From positions 1 to 64,000 of the forward strand of contig JAUVXR010000011.1 of the NCBI GenBank assembly GCA_030603495.1: a stretch of 64,000 bases of DNA, written 5' to 3'. This document shows, piece after piece, positions 32,676 through 40,783 of the stretch. Position numbers and translations under genes: made by a program. The notes beneath the pieces are model-generated. The model saw only the letters and a list, made by a program, of their open reading frames with translations, did no database searches and had not been told where the DNA came from. The stretch is from a bacterium. Its GTDB lineage: Bacteria; Armatimonadota; Zipacnadia; Zipacnadales; Zipacnadaceae. Each line of letters opens with the position of its first letter. The first letter of the stretch is position 1.

Positions 32676-34602
32676 TTTTCCTCAGCCCTTTGACGGCAAG
32701 GATTTCCACCGGCTCAGCGCGCCCACGAACTTCCACCTCTCCCAACGGCGCCAGGTTGAAGCCCGGCCCGGCCGCCTGAGCAGTCGCCTTGCTTATCATT
32801 ATCCGGGTCCCAAATTCCTTGTTCAGCCCCTCCAGGCGGGAGGCGGTGCTCACTGTGTCGCCGATTACCGTGTACTCCAGCAGCTCCGGGGAGCCAACAT
32901 CGCCGGCGACCAGCTCCCCAGTATGTATGCCCACCCGGGTGACGGGTGGCCACCGTCCGAGTTGCAAGTTCGCTGTGATGCTATCCATCTCCTGCTGGAT
33001 CTGGCACGCAGCTTGCACGGCACGGCGGGCGTGATCCGGCTGGAGCACCGGCACGCCGAAGGTCGCCATCACACCGTCACCAATGAACTTATGGACGGTA
33101 CCGCCGTGGCGGCGAATCACCTGGGTAATATGTGTGAGATACTGGTTTAACGTTTCGACGACGTGCTCGGGCGGCTGTTCGTGGCAGAAGGTAGTAAAAC
33201 CCTGAAAATCAGTGAACATCACGGTGGCTACCACGTTCTGGCCCTCTACATGGGCCACGGAGGGATTATCGAGAATGACTCGCAGAATCTCGGGGGAGAC
33301 ACGCTGCGACCAGGAACGATGCAGCCGCCGCCGCTGGCGCTCCGTGGTCAGTTCCAGGTAGACAGTCGTGGCCGCGTAACTGAAGGTCACGCCCAGGAAC
33401 GTCGGCATCAAGAGCATCCACAAATCGCTGAGGTCGAGCAAGGCCAGTGCCAGTAGCAGGGGAAAAACCATTGCCGGCAGCCAGACGAAGGCCAGCGACC
33501 ACAGCGGACGCAGCCTGATTTCGAAGACAGCGACCGCTACAGCCAGAAGGAAGGTCAGAAAGATGGGCAGGGCCGGAGATGCTGGCCTGATGTAGCGGCC
33601 CGTCAGGATGGTGTCCATGGCGCTGGCCATTACCTCTACTCCGGGCATCTGCCGCCCGGTTTCATTCGAGCCGCTCGGCTCAAGTCCTAAGCTCAGCGGA
33701 GTGTCGTACAGGTCTTGGAGTGCGGGGTCGGTCGCGCCAATCAAGACGATCTTACCAGCTACTTGCGCCGCATCAAACTGGCCCCGCAGTGCCTGCCAGT
33801 ACGGCATACGCGTAAACCCAATTCCGGGCCGCCCCCGGTAGGCAATGGCGAAACTGTCACCGTGCAAGTACGCACTGTCCACACGTGCAGCGCGGGCGAC
33901 CTCTGTGGCCTGCGTTGTGTGATCAATGCCCTTGAACTCAGCGGCCAGCAGCAGCGGCATGGTAGACAGCCGCTCGTCTTGGTAGCTACGCGTCAGCCAG
34001 CAGCGGCGCACCCAGCCGTCCAGATCCTTGGGCATATTAACCACACCTAGCCCATAGGCAACCTCCTCGAAGCGCCAGTGGGGAAAGTCGGCCTGGGCGA
34101 TCTCAGCGGCCATCTCACCATGCTGAGCGTGACTCTCCGCAATGGCTATCGCAAGCACGACGTTGCCGGCCTTGGCTATGGCCTCCGCTAGAGCCAGATC
34201 ATCGGCGCTGGGCTCGGGTTCCCAGTCGAGGGGTTGGTCTGCCGCGGCCTCGAGCTGAGCGTCAGCGCTGCTCAGGGTGCTGAGAATCATGTCCACCCCG
34301 ATCAGCTTCGCGTCCGCCTCCGCCAGATTCTCGATGACCCGCGCATGATAGCTTCTGGGCCACGGCCAAGTACCCAATTCGGCGATGGAGCCTTCATCAA
34401 TGGTCACGATGACGATGTCGTCAGCAGGGGTGTTGGGGACTGAGTAAGCCAGGCGAACGTCGTAGGTGGCAAGCTCCAGGCGCCAGAGCGCTTGGCCGAG
34501 CAGGCCCAGGTTGAACCCCGGCCAGGTCAGCACTAGGGCCACGACTGCCGCGGCTAACCCAATGGCCACTGCTGCGATGTAACTGGAGCGGCGGGAGTGC
34601 AT
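32668..34602 (-). CDS. CHASE2-domain class III adenylate/guanylate cyclase
   Basis: The 644-residue protein has an N-terminal TM helix ('SYIAAVAIGLAAAVVALVLTW'), a periplasmic CHASE2 domain at about 35-330 ('PADDIVIVTIDEGSIAELGTWPWPRSYHARVIENLAEADAKLIGVDM'), three closely spaced TM helices near 340-410, and a cytoplasmic class III cyclase domain. Catalytic landmarks are 'MFTDFQGFTTF' (first metal Asp), 'VHKFIGDGVMATFG' (purine Lys and second metal Asp) and 'YTVIGDTVSTASRLEGL'. In the last, the conserved transition-state Asn (VN..(A/S)R) is Ser585, with Arg589 retained. It should sense an external signal and make cAMP or cGMP, perhaps weakly. ATG 34602 is preferred to 34677, which lies before the hydrophobic start. 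Confidence 0.88.
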   Translation of the reverse strand: MHSRRSSYIAAVAIGLAAAVVALVLTWPGFNLGLLGQALWRLELATYDVRLAYSVPNTPADDIVIVTIDEGSIAELGTWPWPRSYHARVIENLAEADAKLIGVDMILSTLSSADAQLEAAADQPLDWEPEPSADDLALAEAIAKAGNVVLAIAIAESHAQHGEMAAEIAQADFPHWRFEEVAYGLGVVNMPKDLDGWVRRCWLTRSYQDERLSTMPLLLAAEFKGIDHTTQATEVARAARVDSAYLHGDSFAIAYRGRPGIGFTRMPYWQALRGQFDAAQVAGKIVLIGATDPALQDLYDTPLSLGLEPSGSNETGRQMPGVEVMASAMDTILTGRYIRPASPALPIFLTFLLAVAVAVFEIRLRPLWSLAFVWLPAMVFPLLLALALLDLSDLWMLLMPTFLGVTFSYAATTVYLELTTERQRRRLHRSWSQRVSPEILRVILDNPSVAHVEGQNVVATVMFTDFQGFTTFCHEQPPEHVVETLNQYLTHITQVIRRHGGTVHKFIGDGVMATFGVPVLQPDHARRAVQAACQIQQEMDSITANLQLGRWPPVTRVGIHTGELVAGDVGSPELLEYTVIGDTVSTASRLEGLNKEFGTRIMISKATAQAAGPGFNLAPLGEVEVRGRAEPVEILAVKGLRKNA

Positions 34603-34796
34603 CAGGGTGTTGGTCTGCGGCTCCGATCTCGTGTTGTTGCTCCACGTTACCTGGGCACAGTCTACCACCCAGCGCACGCCGTGGCAAGCTTGGCAAGAGC
34701 AGGTCTACCCGGATGGGAAGGAGAACTTGGAGGAGACTAAGTCGCGAAGACCTAATATACATTGCACGATTAGCCATCTACGAGGAGAATTGTCTA

Positions 34797-35480
34797 GTGA
34801 GAAAACTCGCCTTTGCGGCTGTTGCGCTTGCGCTGTCGCTGACGACTGTAGCCTGGGCTGTGCCCACACCGCCACGGGGCAAAGGGCTGTTCTTCGACGT
34901 CCTGCCTGTTACTATCGAAGGCCGCCAGATGGTACCGCTGCGCGCGATATTCGAGTGGGTTGGGGCTAAGGTGGACTACAAGGGAGGAAGAATCACCGCG
35001 TACGAGGCAGGCAGCGATATCCCCCGTGTGGAGTTATGGATTGGGCAGAAGCAGGCACACCTCTCGGGCCAGCCCTATGAGCTGGCTGTGCCGCCGATGA
35101 CGGTAGGCGGGCGGACCTTCGTGCCGCTGCGCTTCGTGGCCGAGTCATTTGGCGTGTGGGTGAAGGCCGACGAGCATCGTGTCATTTACTTGCGCTTACC
35201 CCAGGAAAACCTGTATGCGGACATGGCGATTGCCCCGCATCCAGACTCACACCTGGGCAAGATGTGGCAGGCCGTACTCCCCCACTACGATCCTCATCCG
35301 GGCGGCGAGGTTGTGGGCATTCGAGTGCGGTACAACGAGGTGGACACATCCGCCGGCACTGGCTTCGCTAGGTTGGCGGTCAAGTACACCGACGGCACCA
35401 TCAAATCGGAGCGTATGGACTTCGTCTTGGAACCAGATGGTTGGAAGGGGAGAGTCACCGACGCATACCGGATCAACTAG
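34797..35480 (+). CDS. secreted stalk-domain protein (copper amine oxidase N-terminal-like)
   Basis: GTG 34797, 8 bases after GAGGAGA, starts a 227-residue protein with signal peptide 'KLAFAAVALALSLTTVAWA'. Two stalk/Cu-amine-oxidase N-terminal motifs follow: 'TIEGRQMVPLRAIFEWVGAKVDYKGGRITAY' and 'MTVGGRTFVPLRFVAESFGVWVKADEHRVIYL'. The last 90 residues are a separate beta domain. These domains are common in cell-wall or envelope proteins and do not imply amine oxidase activity. It is divergent from the CHASE2 gene. Confidence 0.8.
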   Translation: MRKLAFAAVALALSLTTVAWAVPTPPRGKGLFFDVLPVTIEGRQMVPLRAIFEWVGAKVDYKGGRITAYEAGSDIPRVELWIGQKQAHLSGQPYELAVPPMTVGGRTFVPLRFVAESFGVWVKADEHRVIYLRLPQENLYADMAIAPHPDSHLGKMWQAVLPHYDPHPGGEVVGIRVRYNEVDTSAGTGFARLAVKYTDGTIKSERMDFVLEPDGWKGRVTDAYRIN

Positions 35481-35750
35481 TAACACGAACACGTTGTGAG
35501 GATGCGCCCCAGCACGTCACCGGACGCGGAGCCGCTTGCACTGGAGCAACTCCCGCCTTCTGAAAAGGAGACCGTCCCCAGCCTACTTGACGTAGCCCAG
35601 GGAGAGGGAATCTTTTTTGACGGCGAGGTGGCGGCTGCGCGGACTTACGTCGCCGGACCAGGCCAGTTCGACCTTCATCTTACCCGCGTTGATCGCCTGC
35701 TGCACCAGCGTTGCCCGCCAGCAGCAGTTTCGCCGGCGCCCTCCCTCGCA

Positions 35751-36197
35751 CTACACAGAATCCAGCGTATATCCCGCGTGCCGAAAAGCCCCAGCCGCCG
35801 CAAAGAGTGCCACGGCATTCTCCGGCGGCACATCCGGCTTGATGTGATGGTCGGGCCCGCAGATGTAGCCACCGTCCTTGCCCAGCGCCTCGATGCAACG
35901 CTTGACCTCCTCAGTGACTTCCGGCGGTGTCGCAAACGGCAGCCGCTGAGTATTGATTGCCCCGAAGAACGTAATATGCTTGCCGTAGTCGCGTTTGAGC
36001 TCCTCAGGCGAGATGGGCAGCGTGTGCAATTGCACGGTCTCCCAGACGTCCATCCCGATGTCAATCAGATCCGGGAGCACCTCCGTGATATCACCGCAGG
36101 AGTGAAACCAGACGAACTTGCCGGCGCGCTTGCCCAGGTCGAACAATTCGGCAAACTTAGGCTTCAGGAATCTACGCCAGTGCTCTGGTGAAATCAT
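35751..36197 (-). CDS. uroporphyrinogen decarboxylase-family (URO-D-like) C-terminal fragment
   Basis: The 148-residue frame matches the last 40% of URO-D-like proteins of the corrinoid methyltransferase/uncharacterised type: 'LMISPEHWRRFLKPKFAELFDLGKRAGKFVWFHSCGDITEVLPDLIDIGMDVWETVQ' and 'ITFFGAINTQRLPFATPPEVTEEVKRCIEALGKDGGYICGPDHHI'. The first 200 residues of the barrel are missing. Family similarity reaches two residues before the apparent ATG, so the break lies near 36203. The protein is not expected to fold alone. A polyprenyl synthase tail abuts it. Confidence 0.7.
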   Translation of the reverse strand: MISPEHWRRFLKPKFAELFDLGKRAGKFVWFHSCGDITEVLPDLIDIGMDVWETVQLHTLPISPEELKRDYGKHITFFGAINTQRLPFATPPEVTEEVKRCIEALGKDGGYICGPDHHIKPDVPPENAVALFAAAGAFRHAGYTLDSV

Positions 36198-36334
36198 CAG
36201 GCCGCTAGGGCTTCGCTCTCTGGCAGCGCAGTCAGAGCCTGTTGGGCATAATAGTCCATCCGCTCCTCAGTGTGCTCCCGTCCGCCCAGGTGCTCTATAA
36301 GCTCGGTGGCCTGGGCTACCTGCTCAGATCCTGG
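36197..36334 (-). pseudogene. C-terminal fragment of a polyprenyl (isoprenyl diphosphate) synthase
   Basis: The frame reads 'SEQVAQATELIEHLGGREHT' then 'EERMDYYAQQALTALPESEALAA' and a TGA that overlaps the URO-D fragment's ATG (TGATG). It resembles the C-terminal helix region of trans-isoprenyl diphosphate synthases ('...EYAxxxAxxYAxxALxxLPxSxAxxAL'). No catalytic DDxxD motifs are present. It lies between the TPR membrane gene and the URO-D fragment and appears to be debris from a rearrangement. Confidence 0.5.
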
Positions 36335-36354
36335 CCGCCGGCGTCGCCCGCACT

Positions 36355-38106
36355 TCACTCTGGCTCGCCGATGCCCCAGTAATGAACTTCGCCCTGCTCG
36401 ATCATGGCCTGTTGTTCCTGGTCAAACATCTCCATATTACTCCGGAGGCTATACAGGCCCAGTACTGCGATTATGCAGAATGCAGCGAACGTCGGCGGGA
36501 GCAGCGTCCGCAGGCTCGCGAGATAAGCTCGAAACTTGCCTGGGCGCTCTTCGGCTGAATAGCGTGCTCGCTTTCGGAGCGTCATGACCAGTGTTACAAC
36601 CAACCAGCCCACAATCCCGATACCTGCTGAGACAGGTATGGCGGTGAAGTAGACCGGGTCGGCAACAGATATCGCGTCCGCGAGCATTAGGAATTTTGTG
36701 GATATGGCGAGTATCTGTCCTCCAATAACAACAATCGCCAACAGGAACAACCATTGCCAGTAGCTCCATGTGGCACGAGGGTGTGCCTCGTGCCAGTATC
36801 GGGCTGCCACTGAGATGAGTCCTACTAGCACCCACAAGGCGAGGATGCCAGCAATCTGGGCCCAGACCACCAAGGCGTAACGCATGGGGCCTCCGAAGAA
36901 GAGAGATAGAAGTCGGGGCATGATCTGGGCGGTGTAGGCACGGACTTTTCTTTTCCAAACTGCAGCGGCATTTACATCTGCCTCATAGACCCGTGCTAGA
37001 TTGCCACGGCCGTGCTGGCGCAGATAGGCGGCCAAGTTCTCCGCTCGCGCCGCATCTTTCTGCTTGCGGACCGCCTCATCGGTCGGCGCGCTTTCTTCAA
37101 TCTGTCGGCCTTGCTCGCTAGTCAGGAAGGGCTGTGCGACGATCCGGGTCATCGCGACGCCAACCAGACCATCTACGATTGTGTAGGCATCGGTGCGCAT
37201 GGTGTGGCCCAGGTGAATCACAGCCTCAAAGCAAGAAATCGCCTGGGCGTGGTGCCCGCGCTTACGGAAAGCTTCTCCCCGGTCGGCGAGGTTGCGTGAC
37301 AGCTCGCGCAATGCCGCCGTAACAGTAAAACCTGAAGTTGCTGCCGATAGAGCCACAGTTGTCTTCAACATCGGATGCACAGAAGCCGTGTCTAACAGCT
37401 TTACCACCGCGCGTGTTGCCTCCGCCGTACCGGTGCGCCAATGCGGCCTGGTGAGACCCGACCGCAGGGCGGCAAACGCTGCTTCGTCCTGCCCCTGCTC
37501 CAGGTAGAGGTAAGCGAGCAAGTAATCGCAGGCGGCATTCTCGGCGTCTAGCTCCTGAGCATGCTGGAGTAACTCCCCCACTTCGAGCAGTCGCTGCGCA
37601 TCTTCTGCAGGCCGAGCCTCTTCTGCTGCTTCATCGGCCCGGCGAGTTTGCGCCAACAGATAAAGCGCATAGCGCAGCAGAGGAGCAGGAGAGTTCGGCG
37701 CGAGTGCTATGGCCTGCTGATAGGCGTGGTCGGGGGGCCACGGCTCGCCGAGCATATCCGCCATCTCCTGAATGGACACTTCATCCGTCTCTAACCATAA
37801 TTCTGCTATCTCTGGATCAGCCGATTCCTTCATTTTTCTCACCGTTGCGAAGGACTCTGCCATCTGCACGGAGTGCGCTGCTAGCTCGGCGTAGCCCAAC
37901 CACAAATCGGCGTCGTCGGGATGCTGCTGGACGATAGCATCAGCCTGCGCCTTGGTGACCCCCAAGAGGATAGGCCCAATGTCCCGGCCGTGGAAGATCA
38001 TCAACGCAGTCTCCCGCAGCGCCGGTACCGCCGCCAGCAATGCTACGCCAACCACTAGGAGAATGGCCGTAAGCCGGCCTGCGCGCATGGCATTGCTCCG
38101 TTCCAT
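36355..38106 (-). CDS. large TPR-containing membrane protein of unknown function
   Basis: The 583-residue protein begins with a TM helix ('LTAILLVVGVALLAAVPALRE') and continues with a helical TPR-like periplasmic region at about 50-320 ('DDADLWLGYAELAAHSVQMAESF', 'CDYLLAYLYLEQGQDEAAFAAL', 'RKRGHHAQAISCFEAVIHLG'). The C-terminal third has four further TM helices ('YALVVWAQIAGILALWVLVGLISVAA', 'WQWLFLLAIVVIGGQILAIS', 'VSAGIGIVGWLVVTLVMTL', 'FAAFCIIAVLGLYSL'). I do not recognise the family. ATG 38106 is used; ATG 38088 (M7) is a possible start. It could scaffold an envelope complex. Confidence 0.7.
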   Translation of the reverse strand: MERSNAMRAGRLTAILLVVGVALLAAVPALRETALMIFHGRDIGPILLGVTKAQADAIVQQHPDDADLWLGYAELAAHSVQMAESFATVRKMKESADPEIAELWLETDEVSIQEMADMLGEPWPPDHAYQQAIALAPNSPAPLLRYALYLLAQTRRADEAAEEARPAEDAQRLLEVGELLQHAQELDAENAACDYLLAYLYLEQGQDEAAFAALRSGLTRPHWRTGTAEATRAVVKLLDTASVHPMLKTTVALSAATSGFTVTAALRELSRNLADRGEAFRKRGHHAQAISCFEAVIHLGHTMRTDAYTIVDGLVGVAMTRIVAQPFLTSEQGRQIEESAPTDEAVRKQKDAARAENLAAYLRQHGRGNLARVYEADVNAAAVWKRKVRAYTAQIMPRLLSLFFGGPMRYALVVWAQIAGILALWVLVGLISVAARYWHEAHPRATWSYWQWLFLLAIVVIGGQILAISTKFLMLADAISVADPVYFTAIPVSAGIGIVGWLVVTLVMTLRKRARYSAEERPGKFRAYLASLRTLLPPTFAAFCIIAVLGLYSLRSNMEMFDQEQQAMIEQGEVHYWGIGEPE

Positions 38107-38639
38107 TTCACAGTCAATTATACCACAGACTGACTGCTGAGGGCAGGAATTCCCGCAAGCGGGCCGGCGATACTCGCTTATGACTTGTTAGCTGGTGACC
38201 GACTGGGTTGCCTGGGGGATTGGCTCAAGCGGATACGCTGAGACCAGCCCTGCGGGGTTCGCCCGCCCCCCGAGGGTATTCATGATATTGAGGGTGACGG
38301 AAATAAAGGGACAAGAAATGCTCGAAAGCGCACGAACCTTGCGCGGGAGCGGCTGTCGCCTTCGTCAAGCGGCTACGCAACCGTCGCCCCCCGCTTCACT
38401 GGCCCACTGAGCATACATGTTAGCTCACTGCCCGCCCGTGTCCAGAAAGCGCTGATGTCGAACAAGTGGCGCTGGGCTTGATTGAGTACGCCGCATAGGT
38501 ACCTCCTGCCGCTGTACGGACTCCCTGACACTGCTAGGGCACGCTCTGCCACGCGCGCACATTCGCCTGCGTGTCCGCTCAAACAGCCGCCCGCTGGTCA
38601 TTCAAGCCTCCGATGCCCACTCCGCAGTATCACATTCCC
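38107..38639. other. intergenic region, no gene recognised
   Basis: This 530-base gap between convergent-to-tandem genes on the minus strand contains only short unmatched frames. No RNA gene or clear terminator was recognised. Confidence 0.35.
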
Positions 38640-39566
38640 TCAATTCGGAGACCACGCCGGCCAGGACTCTTTGTCCGCGGTGTCTGTGAGCTTGGCTCGT
38701 GCAGTGCCGTCGGCATTCATCACGTAAATGTCGTATGATCCGAGCACGTTGCTCTGGAATGCAATATTGGCGCCGTCCGGGGACCATGTCGGACCCAAAT
38801 CCGCCGCGGAGCTGTCGTTGGTAAGATTGGTTTGCCCAGTGCCGTCGGCATTCATCACGTAGATCTCGTAGTCATAGCCGCCAGCTTCCCTCCTGGTAAA
38901 GGCAATCTCACTGCCATCGGGGGACCACGCCGGGTGCAGGTCCACCCCCAGGCTACTGGTAAGCCTGGTTTGGCCACTGCCGTCGGCATTCATCACGTAG
39001 ATCTCAGAGCCGCCGTTGCGCTCGCTCTTGAAGGCGATCTTGCTGCCGTCGGGCGACCACGCCGGATGCAGGTCCAACCCTGGGCTGTTTGTAAGGTTGG
39101 TTGACGCGGTGCCATCAGCGTCCATCACGTAGATTTCGTAGTCTCCGACGAGGTCGCTTTGGAAGGCAATATTGCTACCGTCTGGGGACCACGCCGGAGC
39201 CGATTCCGCCGTCGAGGTGTTGGTAAGTCTGGTTTGCGCGCTACCGTCGGCGTTCATCACGTAAATCTCAGAGTTGCCGTCGCGCTCGCTTCTGAAGGCG
39301 ATATTGGTGCTGTCGGGCGACCACGCGGGGGTGGCATCCAACGCCAGATTGTTTGTGAGATTGGTTTGGCGCGTGCCGTCGCCGTTCATCACGTAGATTT
39401 CGTGGTTCCCGTCACGGGTTGTGCAGAAGGCAATACTGCCCGTCGCTGCCGATGCAGCACCACCTGTTGGTGGTAATAGGGAAGCACCTCCTCCACATCC
39501 GGCAAGCACAAGCATAAACGGCAGTGCCGCTACAAGAATGAGTCCGCGTTGCTGATAGCTTTTCAT
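38640..39566 (-). CDS. PD40 (TolB-like) beta-propeller lipoprotein
   Basis: The 308-residue protein has a signal peptide and lipobox ('[12 protein letters not shown]') and then six PD40 repeats of about 43 residues, each of the form '[26 protein letters not shown]...PAWSPDG'. They form a six-bladed propeller anchored outside the inner membrane. The repeats are also close at DNA level (unit of about 129 bases), suggesting recent duplication or conversion. AGGAGGTCA lies upstream; ATG 39566 has the better spacing (7) than ATG 39569 (4). Function is probably protein or glycan binding. A structured leader and strong promoter lie upstream. Confidence 0.8.
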   Translation of the reverse strand: MKSYQQRGLILVAALPFMLVLAGCGGGASLLPPTGGAASAATGSIAFCTTRDGNHEIYVMNGDGTRQTNLTNNLALDATPAWSPDSTNIAFRSERDGNSEIYVMNADGSAQTRLTNTSTAESAPAWSPDGSNIAFQSDLVGDYEIYVMDADGTASTNLTNSPGLDLHPAWSPDGSKIAFKSERNGGSEIYVMNADGSGQTRLTSSLGVDLHPAWSPDGSEIAFTRREAGGYDYEIYVMNADGTGQTNLTNDSSAADLGPTWSPDGANIAFQSNVLGSYDIYVMNADGTARAKLTDTADKESWPAWSPN

Positions 39567-39573
39567 CATTTGA

Positions 39574-39766
39574 CCTCCTGGCATTCGCCTGGGTTGTACG
39601 GGTTGTCATCGCTGCGATAACCCGAGGGTCCGAAAACAGAAGACCGCCTGAGTGTGACGCGACTAGCGCGTGCCCCCAAGCGGTCTGAACTGTCGTTCAG
39701 AACCTGTAAGACCGATTTGTTGCGAACTGCCAGAATAGGTGGATCTGGCAGGTACGTCCACATTGT
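39574..39766 (-). promoter_or_regulatory. long structured 5' leader of the PD40 gene
   Basis: The predicted transcript starts near 39767 and has about 200 untranslated bases with four hairpins. GCCAGA/TCTGGC lies at 39729-39749, TCTGAAC-tetraloop-GTTCAGA at 39684-39701, ACGCG/CGCGT at 39657-39671 (inside a GACCGC/GCGGTC closing stem, 39642-39685), and CGGGTT..ATCGC/GCGAT..AACCCG at 39599-39624. The closing stem shares two bases with the second hairpin, so the two compete. No known riboswitch consensus was recognised. It ends at the AGGAGG ribosome-binding site. Confidence 0.5.
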
Positions 39767-39773
39767 CTACACA

Positions 39774-39802
39774 ATGGTAACATATATCCACAAAATTGTC
39801 AA
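39774..39802 (-). promoter_or_regulatory. sigma-70-type promoter of the PD40 gene
   Basis: On the minus strand TTGACA (39802-39797) and TACCAT (39779-39774) are separated by exactly 17 bases, with an extended -10 TG just before the -10 hexamer. Predicted start of transcription is near 39767. Confidence 0.6.
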
Positions 39803-40115
39803 GGCCCACTCACTTCGTGCCTAACGGTGCTACCTCCGGTAAACGTCGACCACGGCGAGCGACACACTGATAGCAGCAGTAGAGAGTCTGGGAAAAGCAG
39901 TTGTTGCAGGACTTCACTACGGAGAATAGATGTGGGACAGGTGGCTAAAGTATTTGGCCGAGTAGCCGATAAACTCATGCCGGAGGGCATGTGCGCTCGC
40001 TTCCTAGGCCTGAAATAGCACAGGCTGACAGGCGCTGATACCCCAGAACAACCTGACCGGCGCAGCAGGAGAGGCTGGCAGAAAGCCGCACAACTTCAAG
40101 GGAGGTGCAGTTCCG
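39803..40115. other. divergent intergenic region
   Basis: It lies between the PD40 promoter and the small lipoprotein gene. A frame ending 'DVGQVAKVFGRVADKLMPEG' at 40018 is open but unmatched. GGGAGGTG at 40100 is the ribosome-binding site of the lipoprotein gene. Confidence 0.35.
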
Positions 40116-40523
40116 ATGGTGCGACCAGTTTTGAGTTCTGTGGTAACGGTGTTGGTTGTTTGTTTCTTCGTGACACTGCTAGGCTGTCATGGAGGGGAAC
40201 CTGCTGGCTCGGCCGCTGGGTATGTATACGTATTGGAGGAGCTTGGTGGTGCCGCGGTCAGCGTGCTGCCCCCTATAATCATCAGCGAGAGCAGCACCCC
40301 CCCCGAAGGCTATGTGCCGGCTGTAGGCGCGGTGGTGACGATAGGCCAGAGCTACATCGATACCAACGATCTGGGGTTCTATGTGCTCTCGGGTTTGCCT
40401 CCTGGAACGTATGACTTGGAGGTTGACATTGATGACGATGGGGTCGTGGACATAGCGGTGGAGATAACGATCGTAGCTGGCGAAACGACCTGGGGGGATG
40501 ACCACGACGAGGGTGGCGCGTAG
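40116..40523 (+). CDS. small lipoprotein with a carboxypeptidase-regulatory-like (Cna-B/SdrD-like) domain
   Basis: The 135-residue protein has a signal peptide and lipobox ('FFVTLLGCHG') and a single beta-sandwich of the CarboxypepD_reg/SdrD type, recognisable from 'VPAVGAVVTIGQSYIDTNDLGFYVLSGLPPGTYDLEVDIDDDG'. It is probably displayed on the outer membrane. A GGGAGGTG site precedes ATG 40116. The YjbH-like gene follows 260 bases downstream in the same direction, with a hairpin between. Confidence 0.65.
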   Translation: MVRPVLSSVVTVLVVCFFVTLLGCHGGEPAGSAAGYVYVLEELGGAAVSVLPPIIISESSTPPEGYVPAVGAVVTIGQSYIDTNDLGFYVLSGLPPGTYDLEVDIDDDGVVDIAVEITIVAGETTWGDDHDEGGA

Positions 40524-40594
40524 GTCTCAGGCAGCACGGCCTGAGGCCCTCTAGATGTCTTCCGTACTGCCGTGTGCACTGAGTTCGTAAGGGC

Positions 40595-40620
40595 GGGGGG
40601 TGCCTTCTTGAGTGCCCCCC
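40595..40620 (+). terminator. possible terminator or attenuating hairpin
   Basis: GGGGGGTGC (40595-40603) and GTGCCCCCC (40612-40620) form a 9-bp stem, with two G-U pairs, around an 8-base loop. No T-run follows, so termination is uncertain. Confidence 0.4.
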
Positions 40621-40783
40621 GGTTCGTGGGGATGCTGCCAACCGGCAGCATTTCTTCCTGCACAAGCACATACTCGGCACCAACGCGAGGGGCCCCGATG
40701 GAGTGCCGCTGGGTAAGCGCTGGCATTGTGCGTGATCACGCTTCCGGTCCAATCATTCGGCTATTAAAGAGGAAGCATCGACT

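Noticed and set aside
34713-34796. Upstream ATG extension of the stalk-domain protein
   Set aside because: GTG 34797 has a Shine-Dalgarno at ideal spacing and begins the signal peptide; the extension would place charged residues before it.
35496-35750. Plus-strand and minus-strand frames between the stalk protein and the URO-D fragment
   Set aside because: Both strands read open, neither matches a family, and no start signal is present.
38640-39420. Regular repeats of about 129 bases that could suggest a CRISPR array
   Set aside because: They encode the PD40 propeller blades in frame; there are no short identical repeats with unique spacers.
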